Of a DNA stretch of 64,000 nt, positions 53,201-60,780 are shown one piece after another; within the stretch, counting starts at the first letter, position 1, and each line of letters starts with the position of its first letter. The notes under the pieces were generated by a model. The model did not search any database and was not told where the DNA came from. It saw nothing but the letters and a program-made list of their open reading frames with translations. Position numbers and translations under genes: made by a program. The stretch comes from Comamonadaceae bacterium (GTDB taxonomy: Bacteria; Pseudomonadota; Gammaproteobacteria; Burkholderiales; Burkholderiaceae_C): assembly GCA_947447985.1 (NCBI GenBank), contig CANFLX010000007.1, positions 1 through 64,000 on the forward strand, written 5' to 3'.

Positions 53201-54571
53201 GGCACCGCTGCTTTTGATTACCTATCCGATGACGGCCACGGCGGGCAGACTTGGGCGACTGCTTACGTGGATGTGAAAGAGGCGCCCAACCGCTACCCGA
53301 CGATTGACATTACGAATGTCAGCATTAATTGGTACAACTCGCAATACGTCGAATTAAACAGTATGACTGTTTATTTCAACATCAATGACGATGGCAATGC
53401 GGCGGGGGCAAATTTGCAACTGGTCACCAGCATTGAAAGGGATCCGAATGGGTGGTACGGCGCGAATGACTTGACGACCTATGGACACACTGGAGGCAGC
53501 GGCTTCATCACTGTCTTAGGTCTCAGACTTTGGGACGATTTTCCTTTGGATCACCACAGCTATTTCAACGAATATCAATCCACCTGGACGCTGACCGACG
53601 ACAAGGGACTGCAAAACACCTGGCACTTTGACTTTATCGACCATGGAATCAACAACTATGAATACAGGGGGTATGCAGACCACTACGGCAACTACATCCC
53701 GCCTGTAGTTTTGGACTTGAATGGCGACGGGTTGCACTTCACGACCCTGCAAAACTCCCGCGTCAGTTTCGACCTGAACCATGACGGAGTGAACGACAAA
53801 ATTGCCTGGGCTGGCAACGATGACGGCGTGCTTGTGTGGGACAAAGACCGCAATGGACGCATTAGCGATGCCAGTGAGTTTTCGTTTCAAAGCCTCAAAG
53901 CCGGAGCACAGACGGACTTGGAAGGCTTACAAGCACTCGATACCAACCGCAACGGCATATTGGATGCTGGAGACGAGAAGTTCTCCGAGTTCGGAGTCTG
54001 GCAGGACGCCAATGGCAATGGGGTGGCCGATGCTGGTGAATTTCAAACGCTGCACGATCGGGGAATCGCCGAAATCAATTTGCACTCGGATGCGCAGATG
54101 CGCCAGGCCGGCACTGCATTGGCCAGCAGCAACACAGGCGAAACCGATGTGACCATCATGGGTAATTCTGCGTTTACACGTACCGATGGCAGTTCGGGCG
54201 TTGCTGCGGACGCCATGTTTGCGTTTGAGGTTGGCAAAGCCACTCATGGCATGGTGGAAGCAAATGTTGTAACCCATTTGGAAGCCGGTGGTGCGCAGCC
54301 CCTGATGGACAGCGCCCACCTCGACGCACAGGTTGCGGAGATTAATCGTCAGGCACTCGTTTTCAGCCAAATGTGCACCACCACATTCAAGCAAGACGAG
54401 CCGCTGGGCTTCATCTCCATCTCACCTGAGCTATGCACCAGCGCTGACATCGTCAGTCTGCTCCACAGCGCATCCAACGACCGCTTCACCTCTCTTTCTT
54501 CCACCAATCCTTTTACAAACCATGACGCATCCCAATCTCATGCTGCTGTTGTTGTACGCGAAGCTGCATAA
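47270..54571 (+). CDS. Giant T1SS substrate: N-terminal lytic-transglycosylase-like domain, tandem cadherin-like repeats, EF-hand-like modules
   Basis: 2433 aa; VNLESGFNPNAANPTSSASGLGQFIDSTGRSYG; six ..VNDAPVA..E....ED......LL.NDTDVD.. repeats; DLNGDG/DTNRNG/DANGNG loops; T1SS genes adjacent. Confidence 0.9.
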   Translation: MATTAVNWSHMNDSNRDTSPASAATINDVINKIIVEGTRQDLTPHDIGYLLAMVNLESGFNPNAANPTSSASGLGQFIDSTGRSYGLDDTNRWKVDAQVIALVRIYIDDKAIAEKNGLGDAGIYGAHHDGAAGVLKADAPGIELAHTKVLPKVAAYEALVKDKISSGEVDVSSVANNALPLAESVTPATTPTGHWEDTTQWDEMGNVIQSGPRVWVPDDTPTIRPTAGAGAGRGKVNPPSVETESDPSTVPSNHPTATQISADGTTAALPNGQVIHAGPGGKLDIDVDGILTVSRPAQGWANADGSAADIRQITTYEASGAQIGTSIAQQLSGEAAATENYSQRTIHVPQADGSTSEVQTHFQAGVGWVDESGQMVLSLKDAQAQYDAKAANPIAGVSAENDYLPSGPKGQDQAIPQTVKPADPEPHVQSEQGGDFQSALLDAFSKPSPSAGLGTAAQLASLDTGTVSDAGNGLADPQTTANHTGSPAQKPADTTDYAQANNAASILNLANSLSNLSHFSQLSDTAKLNSLVALYNQIDHLGSGLATLNNLPLSTGVSVGNGNLAGDMSTYGAGLSFINSLQGNDAIAQVSSAASFANAISGSNVVPIPGIMALNLLDSMQSGNAVSVLSSVVAFIPGWGQAASIVISVLGGSLLSPPPPPPPAGHVVFGWDESGQITHTLDFEQSKGGPAATQIAQSVQTLLENVVASINSQAPDASQHVALNPYRMPSISFADGHTWLYMEQADGNSLKLDINSSNLAQDLVQALASNGGLLPQWQVQTLQAHLQSLHESEAAPEQIAAERNSAIAEATMAGHTAQEGTQAFALQGNAVESADFKTQSFGALVVKIDAVLDAVQHHADRVQATAQDIASTHILKNTDSDAYLETTQWVSATDAQGKLQGILVIDHNNNGQIETSDILNLGGNAGQAGNATDEAQQASANAALQRNNALWLDANGDGMLNPGDPAFAAIKLWVDVQSNGLVDQDELRSLSSVGITSINLKTGEVTYSATDAHGQTVEGHTALTALTLSSETSGVMATHIQKVNADGRLSDTGAGEVIAHEGYQGQTYTAVSTDEAGNVTGGGWGKVREQTYEQQALRTGDWEGTADQEAHRHGGTNVAGAPSETNATGSTDLGVPLRVPKPIAQSTITAGDARVVSDAPLPAVSGSDKAQTNPPTNAQTVIAAGDIRIKSNVPSPNTAAAVLRPSVPPLGFVPSRQNSVQGQVLAVTEGMIESSQSALFSLGANAGLGVLTAVGLGAVQSAQAFERPMLVSDIGPLDASALQFVVTSANMFAPKFAGSLESAVTVGYTTASAFQHVDLGTFHVEPIVNRPVLALPAQNLNPAPTSTPQDQNPDKFTAAGLTASVFVTLAHSVPTSHDPASQPSTADSGTPNLLTLDYPEVQGETLPGTEDVVLRLTQSVLLANDRTINVSAYSDQHSLTITAVSSPQHGQVSLVNGEVLFAPDLNFHGTASFSYTVTDQYGLMATASATLHIAAANDAPVTLGETANSQEDTGLLITQAQLLANDSDVDVATDGQVLSISRVGEAQHGTVWLDGQGNLRFIPEANYHGPAQFIYWVSDGTAVNGGGAETPATVKLTVSAVNDMPVAVGETIEILEDQTLLIAQSALLQNDTDVDTVTDGQVLSITAVANAQHGTVTLRNDGTIAFVPDANFFGTASFDYWVDDGAGGSAIATAVLQIASVNDAPMALGETIQSQEDTLLTITTASLLQNDTDIDNPHRDLKIARVESGTHGSVILNANGDVVFTPDADYNNTDATQAATFTYWVKDPDGAESNPVTTKIMLSAVNDAPVAQAETVAGASEDAAFHINKNLLLANDTDIDDAHSALSLSWVGGSTGGVVSLDVDGNVVFTPAANFNGNASFLYRVRDAAGLESATVQTIIPVASVNDAPVAVDDQFQTYNNATMTVSFNQLAGNDFDVDDQQLTVSAVRDHVIGGQTNGHAQIVNGQVQFVANPNFTGTAAFDYLSDDGHGGQTWATAYVDVKEAPNRYPTIDITNVSINWYNSQYVELNSMTVYFNINDDGNAAGANLQLVTSIERDPNGWYGANDLTTYGHTGGSGFITVLGLRLWDDFPLDHHSYFNEYQSTWTLTDDKGLQNTWHFDFIDHGINNYEYRGYADHYGNYIPPVVLDLNGDGLHFTTLQNSRVSFDLNHDGVNDKIAWAGNDDGVLVWDKDRNGRISDASEFSFQSLKAGAQTDLEGLQALDTNRNGILDAGDEKFSEFGVWQDANGNGVADAGEFQTLHDRGIAEINLHSDAQMRQAGTALASSNTGETDVTIMGNSAFTRTDGSSGVAADAMFAFEVGKATHGMVEANVVTHLEAGGAQPLMDSAHLDAQVAEINRQALVFSQMCTTTFKQDEPLGFISISPELCTSADIVSLLHSASNDRFTSLSSTNPFTNHDASQSHAAVVVREAA
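51450..53297 (+). repeat. Six tandem cadherin-like (tandem-95 type) protein repeats inside the giant CDS
   Basis: Repeat boundaries marked by AANDAP, AVNDMP, SVNDAP, AVNDAP, SVNDAP and final EAPNRYP. Confidence 0.85.
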
Positions 54572-56756
54572 CTTGCACTTGACCCAAGACCAACTGGAGC
54601 ACCAATTCGCCCAGTTCGATAAGTCTGGTGAAGCGATGGGCTTTGGGACTGGGCAAATGCTCTTGGCGCTTCGGGCGCTCGGGTTTGACGCCCAACTCAA
54701 ACACGGAGCGCGCGCTGAGATCTCTGCTTACGCGATGCCCGCCCTCATGCCGACGCGGAGGGTGGCAGGCACGAACATGTCCGCGACAACGGGTGAACTG
54801 ATGCTAGTGGGATTGATTGATGCACAAGGTGTCATGTTGCAGCGGCAAGGTGATGTTGAACCCCAACGGGTGACGATCGCCCAATTCGATGCGCTATTTG
54901 ATGGGCAGTGGATTGAGGCTAAGCCACTTCAATCGCACGCGCTATTTCATGAGCCACATGGAGGTCATAACCACGAAAAATTTGGCTTCGGATGGTTCTG
55001 GCACTCGCTCAAAAAATACCGCGGCCTGATGGGCGAGGTGCTACTCGCATCACTCTTTGTGCAAATCATTGCACTGATCACACCATTGATTTTTCAGGTG
55101 GTGATTGACAAAGTACTCACCAACCGCACTTTGTCCACGCTTGATGTGATGGTGGTCGCACTGCTTGGGGTAGGAATCTTTGAAATCGTGCTGGGTGCCA
55201 TACGCCATTACCTTATGAGCCACACCACCAACCGCGTGGATGTTGAGCTGGGGGCTAAGTTGTTTCGCCACCTGCTGCACTTGCCGCTTTCGTACTTTGA
55301 GAGCCGGCGCAGTGGGGATACGGTTGCCAGGGTGCGGGAATTGGATAACGCTCGCAACTTCCTCACAGGCCAAGCGCTCACCAGTTGGCTTGATCTGCTG
55401 TTTGCAGTGGTGTACATCGCAGTCATGTTTTATTACAGCGTAACTCTGACGTTGGTCGTGCTCGCTGCTTTGCCGGTTTTCTTTGGTGCGTCAGCGGTCA
55501 TTACGCCGCTCTTGCGGAAAAAATTGGAAGACAAGTTTGCATTAGGAGCTGAAAACCAGGCTTTCTTGGTGGAAACCGTCACCTCCATGGAGACACTGAA
55601 GAGCCACGCGGTTGAGCCCCAATGGCAGCATGCATGGGAGCAGCGTCTGGCCAATTACGTGAACACTTCGTTTGAGGGCGGGCACTTGGGGAACGCGACG
55701 AACCAGTTCATCAGCCTGGCTAGCAAGGTGCTGACCGTGCTGCTTTTGTGGCTCGGTGCAAAGGCGGTCATTGATGGTGAACTGACCGTTGGCGGCCTGA
55801 TTGCCTTCAATATGCTCAGCGGCAGGGTCAATACGCCCATTCTGAAATTGTCATCACTCTGGCAAGATTTCACTCAAATGAAAGTCAGCGTCAAACGACT
55901 GGCGGACATATTGGATTCCCAGCCCGAGCCCGCATTTCGTCCTCACCGCGCTCTGCCACCGCAGGTGCAGGGAAAGGTGGCCTTTGAGGGCGTGAGTTTC
56001 AGGTATGCGCCCAATTTGCGTTGCGTCTTGAGTGACGTGAGCTTTGAAGTAGAGCCGGGAGAGGTGATTGGTGTGGTGGGAATTTCTGGTGCCGGTAAGA
56101 CCACACTCATGCGCCTTTTGCAGCGGCTTTATACCCCGGAGCGGGGCCGCATCTTGTTGGACGGGGTAGACATCAACCTGGTTGACACTGCGTGGTTGCG
56201 CCGGCAAATCGGGGTCGTGGGGCAAGACACCTTGCTTTTTAACCGAAGCTTGCGTGAGAACATCACTCTCGCAGCGCCAGGCCTGGAGATGCCGGAAGTC
56301 ATGGAGGCGGCTAGGCTCGCGGGTGCCCACGAGTTTATTTTGCAACTCCCCGACGGTTATGACACAGTGATTGGCGAGCGAGGCAGTCGACTGAGTGGTG
56401 GTCAGCGTGCGCGGATTGCGATTGCACGCGCACTTGCGACCAATCCGCGGATGTTGTTGCTCGATGAGGCCACAGCATCGCTCGACTATGAAAGCGAGCG
56501 TGTCATTCATGACAACATGGCGGCCATTGCAAAAGGGCGGACTGTCTTCATCGTCGCGCACCGCCTGTCCACACTTCGCCTAGCCGACCGAATCCTGGTG
56601 CTTGACCAAGGGCAGATAGTCGAGACTGGGCCCCACAGCAGATTGATTGGTACCGGCGGACGCTACGCCAGCCTGTACCAAGCGCATCAGGTTCTGGAGC
56701 ACGAAAGCGCAGCCTCAAACAAGCACCACGAGGACAAAGGATGGGTCGCAGCATGA
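54522..56756 (+). CDS. Type I secretion ABC transporter (HlyB-like, inactive C39-like N-terminus)
   Basis: C39-like N-terminus without catalytic Cys; GISGAGKTTLMRLLQRLYTPERG; LSGGQRARIAIARALATNPRMLLLDEATASLDYESE. Confidence 0.95.
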   Translation: MTHPNLMLLLLYAKLHNLHLTQDQLEHQFAQFDKSGEAMGFGTGQMLLALRALGFDAQLKHGARAEISAYAMPALMPTRRVAGTNMSATTGELMLVGLIDAQGVMLQRQGDVEPQRVTIAQFDALFDGQWIEAKPLQSHALFHEPHGGHNHEKFGFGWFWHSLKKYRGLMGEVLLASLFVQIIALITPLIFQVVIDKVLTNRTLSTLDVMVVALLGVGIFEIVLGAIRHYLMSHTTNRVDVELGAKLFRHLLHLPLSYFESRRSGDTVARVRELDNARNFLTGQALTSWLDLLFAVVYIAVMFYYSVTLTLVVLAALPVFFGASAVITPLLRKKLEDKFALGAENQAFLVETVTSMETLKSHAVEPQWQHAWEQRLANYVNTSFEGGHLGNATNQFISLASKVLTVLLLWLGAKAVIDGELTVGGLIAFNMLSGRVNTPILKLSSLWQDFTQMKVSVKRLADILDSQPEPAFRPHRALPPQVQGKVAFEGVSFRYAPNLRCVLSDVSFEVEPGEVIGVVGISGAGKTTLMRLLQRLYTPERGRILLDGVDINLVDTAWLRRQIGVVGQDTLLFNRSLRENITLAAPGLEMPEVMEAARLAGAHEFILQLPDGYDTVIGERGSRLSGGQRARIAIARALATNPRMLLLDEATASLDYESERVIHDNMAAIAKGRTVFIVAHRLSTLRLADRILVLDQGQIVETGPHSRLIGTGGRYASLYQAHQVLEHESAASNKHHEDKGWVAA

Positions 56757-58087
56757 CTGAAACCACCAAGGCCGATCCTTACAAATTCAACCCGTTCAGC
56801 GCCCCGGCATTAGCCCTTGCCGCGCGGCCACCATTGAAAGTGGTTCGCATGGCTTCCTTGTCCATTTGCGCCATGTCGGCTGTGGCACTTGTGTTCTCTT
56901 ACGTGGCTTATATGGATGTGGTGGTCACTGCACAAGGCAAGGTCATACCAGCGGGCAAAAGCAAGGTGATTCAGCCGTTGGAGACCGGCGTGGTTCACGC
57001 CATCGGCGTGCGCGACGGCCAGAGTGTCAAGGTCGGTGATGTGTTGGTTGAGCTGGACATTACCAATTCCACGGCGGATCGGGACCGCGTGGAGCGCGAA
57101 TTGTGGGAGGCGCGCGCCGAAGTGCTGCGTGCCAAAGCACAGTTGGCTGGACAGGACCATTTCAATGGCATAGCCGATATGCCGCTGGAAGTCATGCAAA
57201 ACCAGAATTCCGTTCTTCAAAGCAGATTCGTGGAGCAGCGTGCCAGGCTGGCAGCGCTGGATTCGGAGCTTTCCAAGCGCCGGGCCGATGCTGATGCGAT
57301 CAGCAGCGGACTGGCGCAGAGTCGCACCAGTCTTCCGTTGATTATGCAAAAGCATCAAATGCGGGAGGATTTGGCCAAAACGGGGCACATAGCACAAACA
57401 GCAGTGATTGAGACGCAGATGGAACTCATCAATGTGCAAAAAGACATTGCCGTACAAGGTCACCGCTTGGAGGAATCTCAAGCAGGGTTGGCTGCAGCAA
57501 AACAGCAAATCACCCAAGCCGTCGCGGAGTTTCGCTCTCGCGCAGGTGCAGAATTGTTGGACGCAGTCAAAAAACGTGATGTGGCAGAGCAAGAGCTCAT
57601 TAAAACCCGACAGCGCCTGCTGCAACAGACACTGCGCGCACCAATTGATGGCGTGGTCCAGCAGCTCGCGGTGAGTACGTTAAGCGGAGTGGTGACGGCC
57701 GCACAACCACTTATGACCATCGTACCGGAGAACACCCCGCTGGAGCTTGAAGCACAGGTGTTGAACCGCGACATCGGTCATGTTCGCGTAGGTCAGCGTG
57801 TGATCAACAAAGTTGAAACATTTGACTTCACGCGCTTTGGGTACATCGAGGGTCAGGTTTTGTGGGTGGGAACGGACGCGATACAAGACCAAAAACTAGG
57901 GGCAGTATTTCCTGTGCGTATCGGACTGGCGCATACCCATACGCCCACCGCGGTGAATGGGCTCATTGGTGAGGTACGGGCCGGTATGGTGGTGACTGCT
58001 GACATTCGCACCGACGAACGTCGGCTCTTGGAGTATGTGGTCGCGCCCATGCTGCGTTACAAGCAGGAGGCCTTGCGTGAACGTTAA
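56753..58087 (+). CDS. Type I secretion membrane fusion protein (HlyD family)
   Basis: VVVTAQGKVIPAGKSKVIQPLETGVVHAIGVRDGQSVKVGDVLVELD...APIDGVVQQLAVSTLSGVVTAAQPLMTIVP. Confidence 0.95.
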   Translation: MTETTKADPYKFNPFSAPALALAARPPLKVVRMASLSICAMSAVALVFSYVAYMDVVVTAQGKVIPAGKSKVIQPLETGVVHAIGVRDGQSVKVGDVLVELDITNSTADRDRVERELWEARAEVLRAKAQLAGQDHFNGIADMPLEVMQNQNSVLQSRFVEQRARLAALDSELSKRRADADAISSGLAQSRTSLPLIMQKHQMREDLAKTGHIAQTAVIETQMELINVQKDIAVQGHRLEESQAGLAAAKQQITQAVAEFRSRAGAELLDAVKKRDVAEQELIKTRQRLLQQTLRAPIDGVVQQLAVSTLSGVVTAAQPLMTIVPENTPLELEAQVLNRDIGHVRVGQRVINKVETFDFTRFGYIEGQVLWVGTDAIQDQKLGAVFPVRIGLAHTHTPTAVNGLIGEVRAGMVVTADIRTDERRLLEYVVAPMLRYKQEALRER

Positions 58088-59555
58088 TAAAGTATTCAAT
58101 AAGTCCAAGTACGAGAGCAGCGTGGGCAGCAAGACAGCGGGTGAAAAAAGGCTAAGACCACTCTCTTCGGCAACGTCCAGGCAATCCGCGGGCAGCGCAA
58201 TTGCCTTTTGTTCAGGATTGCTAGCTAGCCTCGTTTGCGGATACGCGCAGTCACAAACTTTGTCTGATCTCTACCAAAAGGCGCGAGCACAGGACCCGCA
58301 ATTTCGCGCTGCTCAAAACGCACTTGCGGCTGGTTTGGAAAAGCTTCCCCAAGCACGTTCCGTCTTGATGCCGAGCGTGAACCTAAACGCTAACAAAGGT
58401 CGGCAGTTTGGCGATGCATCATTTTCGGAGGCATCCTATGTGCAGCGTGATGTGCAGTCTTGGTCATGGACCGCGCAGATAACACAGCCACTGTTTCGTT
58501 GGACCAATTGGGTAGGGTGGCGACAGGCAGAAGCGCAAATTCGACAATCATTGATGCAATTTGCGATCGCAGAGCAGGACTTGATGTTGAGAAGCGCACA
58601 GGCATATGCCGATGCAGTACTGGCTTTACAGAGTCTGGAGGTTGCCAAGGGGCAGGTCAAAGCGGTGGAAGAGCAGTTGGTGCTTGCTGAGCGAACTTAT
58701 GCAGTGGGCACCGGTACCGTCACAGACATACAGGAGTCTCGCGCTAAATTGGCTTTGGCACAGGCTCAAAAAGTAACCGCGGACAACGATGTCGAAATTA
58801 GGAATGCTGAGCTTGAGAAACTTCTTGGAGAGCCCTTTGTATTACCAATGATGTTGCCCACAGAAGATCGTACCGGCCAAAAACGGGATGAACAGGCATT
58901 GTCCATGGTAGATGTGGAGTCGCTGAAGGTATTGCTTACCGGAACACCGAAAAACCTGCAGATTCAATTGCAGGAAGCTGCTTTGGAAATAGCCCGACAC
59001 GAAACTGCAAAAAATTACGCGGCGCATCTGCCTACGCTGGATCTGGTTGTATCGCGCAACGGAAGCTACAACTCTGGGACTCTCAGTTCACCAGCAGACC
59101 TTGCGTCGCTTACCGTTTCAAACTCCGTGTCGCTGCAGCTGTCGTTGCCAATTTACAGTGGTGGGAGCGCCGAGTCCCGCGTACGCGAAGCCAGCGCACT
59201 TGAAGACAAGGCTCGGGAGGACTTAATTTTTGCGCAGCGCAATGCTTCCACCCAAGTTCGCCAGGCTTATGCGGGCGTTGTGAACGGACAAGCTCAGGTT
59301 GAGGCATTGCACACAGCGGTAATTACAGGTCGCAATGCGGTTGAGTCCAACAAAATAGGGCTGAAGATCGGTACGCGTATCACGCCCGACGTGTTGACCG
59401 CTGAGCAGCAACTCTTTGGGTCTCTGCGTGATTTGTATAAGGCGCGTATCGAAGTGGCTATGCAACTGCTGAAGCTCAAAGCCGCAATCGGACAGCTTCG
59501 TCCGGAAGATTTGCAACTCACCGACCTGGCATTGGCGCAACCGTTTGCTCAGTAG
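58077..59555 (+). CDS. TolC-family outer membrane efflux protein of the T1SS
   Basis: SQTLSDLYQKARAQDPQFRAAQNALAAGLEKLPQARSVLMPSVNLNAN; GTG start inferred. Confidence 0.92.
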   Translation: MNVNKVFNKSKYESSVGSKTAGEKRLRPLSSATSRQSAGSAIAFCSGLLASLVCGYAQSQTLSDLYQKARAQDPQFRAAQNALAAGLEKLPQARSVLMPSVNLNANKGRQFGDASFSEASYVQRDVQSWSWTAQITQPLFRWTNWVGWRQAEAQIRQSLMQFAIAEQDLMLRSAQAYADAVLALQSLEVAKGQVKAVEEQLVLAERTYAVGTGTVTDIQESRAKLALAQAQKVTADNDVEIRNAELEKLLGEPFVLPMMLPTEDRTGQKRDEQALSMVDVESLKVLLTGTPKNLQIQLQEAALEIARHETAKNYAAHLPTLDLVVSRNGSYNSGTLSSPADLASLTVSNSVSLQLSLPIYSGGSAESRVREASALEDKAREDLIFAQRNASTQVRQAYAGVVNGQAQVEALHTAVITGRNAVESNKIGLKIGTRITPDVLTAEQQLFGSLRDLYKARIEVAMQLLKLKAAIGQLRPEDLQLTDLALAQPFAQ

Positions 59556-59603
59556 GTATTGCGACGAACTCTAGGCGAATAAACAAAGAATGATCCACGT
59601 ACC

Positions 59604-60131
59604 ATGAACACCACCACCCAGGCCGCGCCTACTGGTGGCTCAGACGGCCCGATGACGCCCGAGCAGGCATCGCATTTTTCTGAGCATATCAAGGCGCAGG
59701 TTCAGCATGTGATTGCCAAGGTGCCCCTGCTTGGTGTTGTGACTTGGCTCATGCTGCAGAACAGTACAACGCGTCACACTTTAATCAGCGAATTAGAGTG
59801 GCGGGTCATGCCGCCCTTGGTGCGTGACCAGTCAAGGATTTACCTGCAAGACAACGCGCCGGTCGCCTACGTCTCATGGGCCCGACTTTCAGATGCATCG
59901 GCAGAACGCTACAAATTTCCACCGCACCATTTATCCAGCACTGACTGGAATTCTGGCGAAAACAATTGGGTCGTGGACCTGTGCGCACCCTTTGGCGGCG
60001 CCAGCGATATCATTCATGTGCTTCGTAACACCGTGTTCAAAGGCCAGGCGTTGAATCAGTTATCTGTCGCCGCGGATGGGAGGCCCGAAGTCATCACATG
60101 GCCGGCATCAGTGGATGCACCATTGGCCTGA
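59604..60131 (+). CDS. Toxin-activating lysine acyltransferase (HlyC-like)
   Basis: PVAYVSWARLSDASAERY...DWNSGENNWVVDLCAPFGGASDIIHVLRNTVFKGQ matches HlyC SWxxLS / WxSGxxxWxxDxxAPFG blocks. Confidence 0.9.
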   Translation: MNTTTQAAPTGGSDGPMTPEQASHFSEHIKAQVQHVIAKVPLLGVVTWLMLQNSTTRHTLISELEWRVMPPLVRDQSRIYLQDNAPVAYVSWARLSDASAERYKFPPHHLSSTDWNSGENNWVVDLCAPFGGASDIIHVLRNTVFKGQALNQLSVAADGRPEVITWPASVDAPLA

Positions 60132-60172
60132 AATTTCAAGATTTACGCGCCGCTTCAAAAAGTCAAAACCCC

Positions 60173-60775
60173 ATGCACATCGCCATCCTCACTTTTCAAG
60201 GCTTTAACGAACTCGACTCGCTGATTGCGCTGGGCGTGCTCAATCGCGTCAAGCGGCCCGATTGGCGTGTGAGCCTGTGCTGCCCCGAGCCCACCGTCAC
60301 GTCCATGAACGGCGTGGTGGTGCATGCGCAGTCGTCGCTGGCCGAGGTGGCTGCGGCCGACGCGGTGGTTGTGGGCAGTGGCATGCAAACGCGCGAGGTG
60401 GTCAACAACCCCGCCCTCATGGCCCAACTGCGCTTAGACCCGGCGCGGCAGTTGATTGCCGCACAGTGCTCGGGCACGCTGGTCTTGGCCAAGCTGGGCT
60501 TGCTAGACGCGTTGCCGGCCTGCACCGACCTCATTACCAAGCCCTGGGTGCAAGAGGCGGGTGTGCAGGTGTTGAACCAGCCCTTTTTTGCCGCTGGCAA
60601 CGTGGCCACGGCGGGCGGTTGTTTTGCCTCGCAGTACCTGGCGGCGTGGATCATCGCCCGCATGGTGGGCCAGGACGAGGCCCGCGCCGCGCTGCACTAC
60701 GTGGCACCGGTGGGCGAGAAAGACGACTACGTCAACCGCGCCATGGGCAACATTGCGCCCTACTTGCCCGCTTAA
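60173..60775 (+). CDS. DJ-1/PfpI family protein
   Basis: MHIAILTFQGFNELDSLIALGVLNR...LIAAQCSGTLVLAKLGLLD. Confidence 0.9.
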   Translation: MHIAILTFQGFNELDSLIALGVLNRVKRPDWRVSLCCPEPTVTSMNGVVVHAQSSLAEVAAADAVVVGSGMQTREVVNNPALMAQLRLDPARQLIAAQCSGTLVLAKLGLLDALPACTDLITKPWVQEAGVQVLNQPFFAAGNVATAGGCFASQYLAAWIIARMVGQDEARAALHYVAPVGEKDDYVNRAMGNIAPYLPA

Positions 60776-60780
60776 ACCAT

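Noticed and set aside
47270-54571. Initial idea that the giant protein is a classical RTX toxin
   Set aside because: No GGxGxDxUx nonapeptide blocks seen; repeats are cadherin-like and the Ca2+ loops are EF-hand-like.
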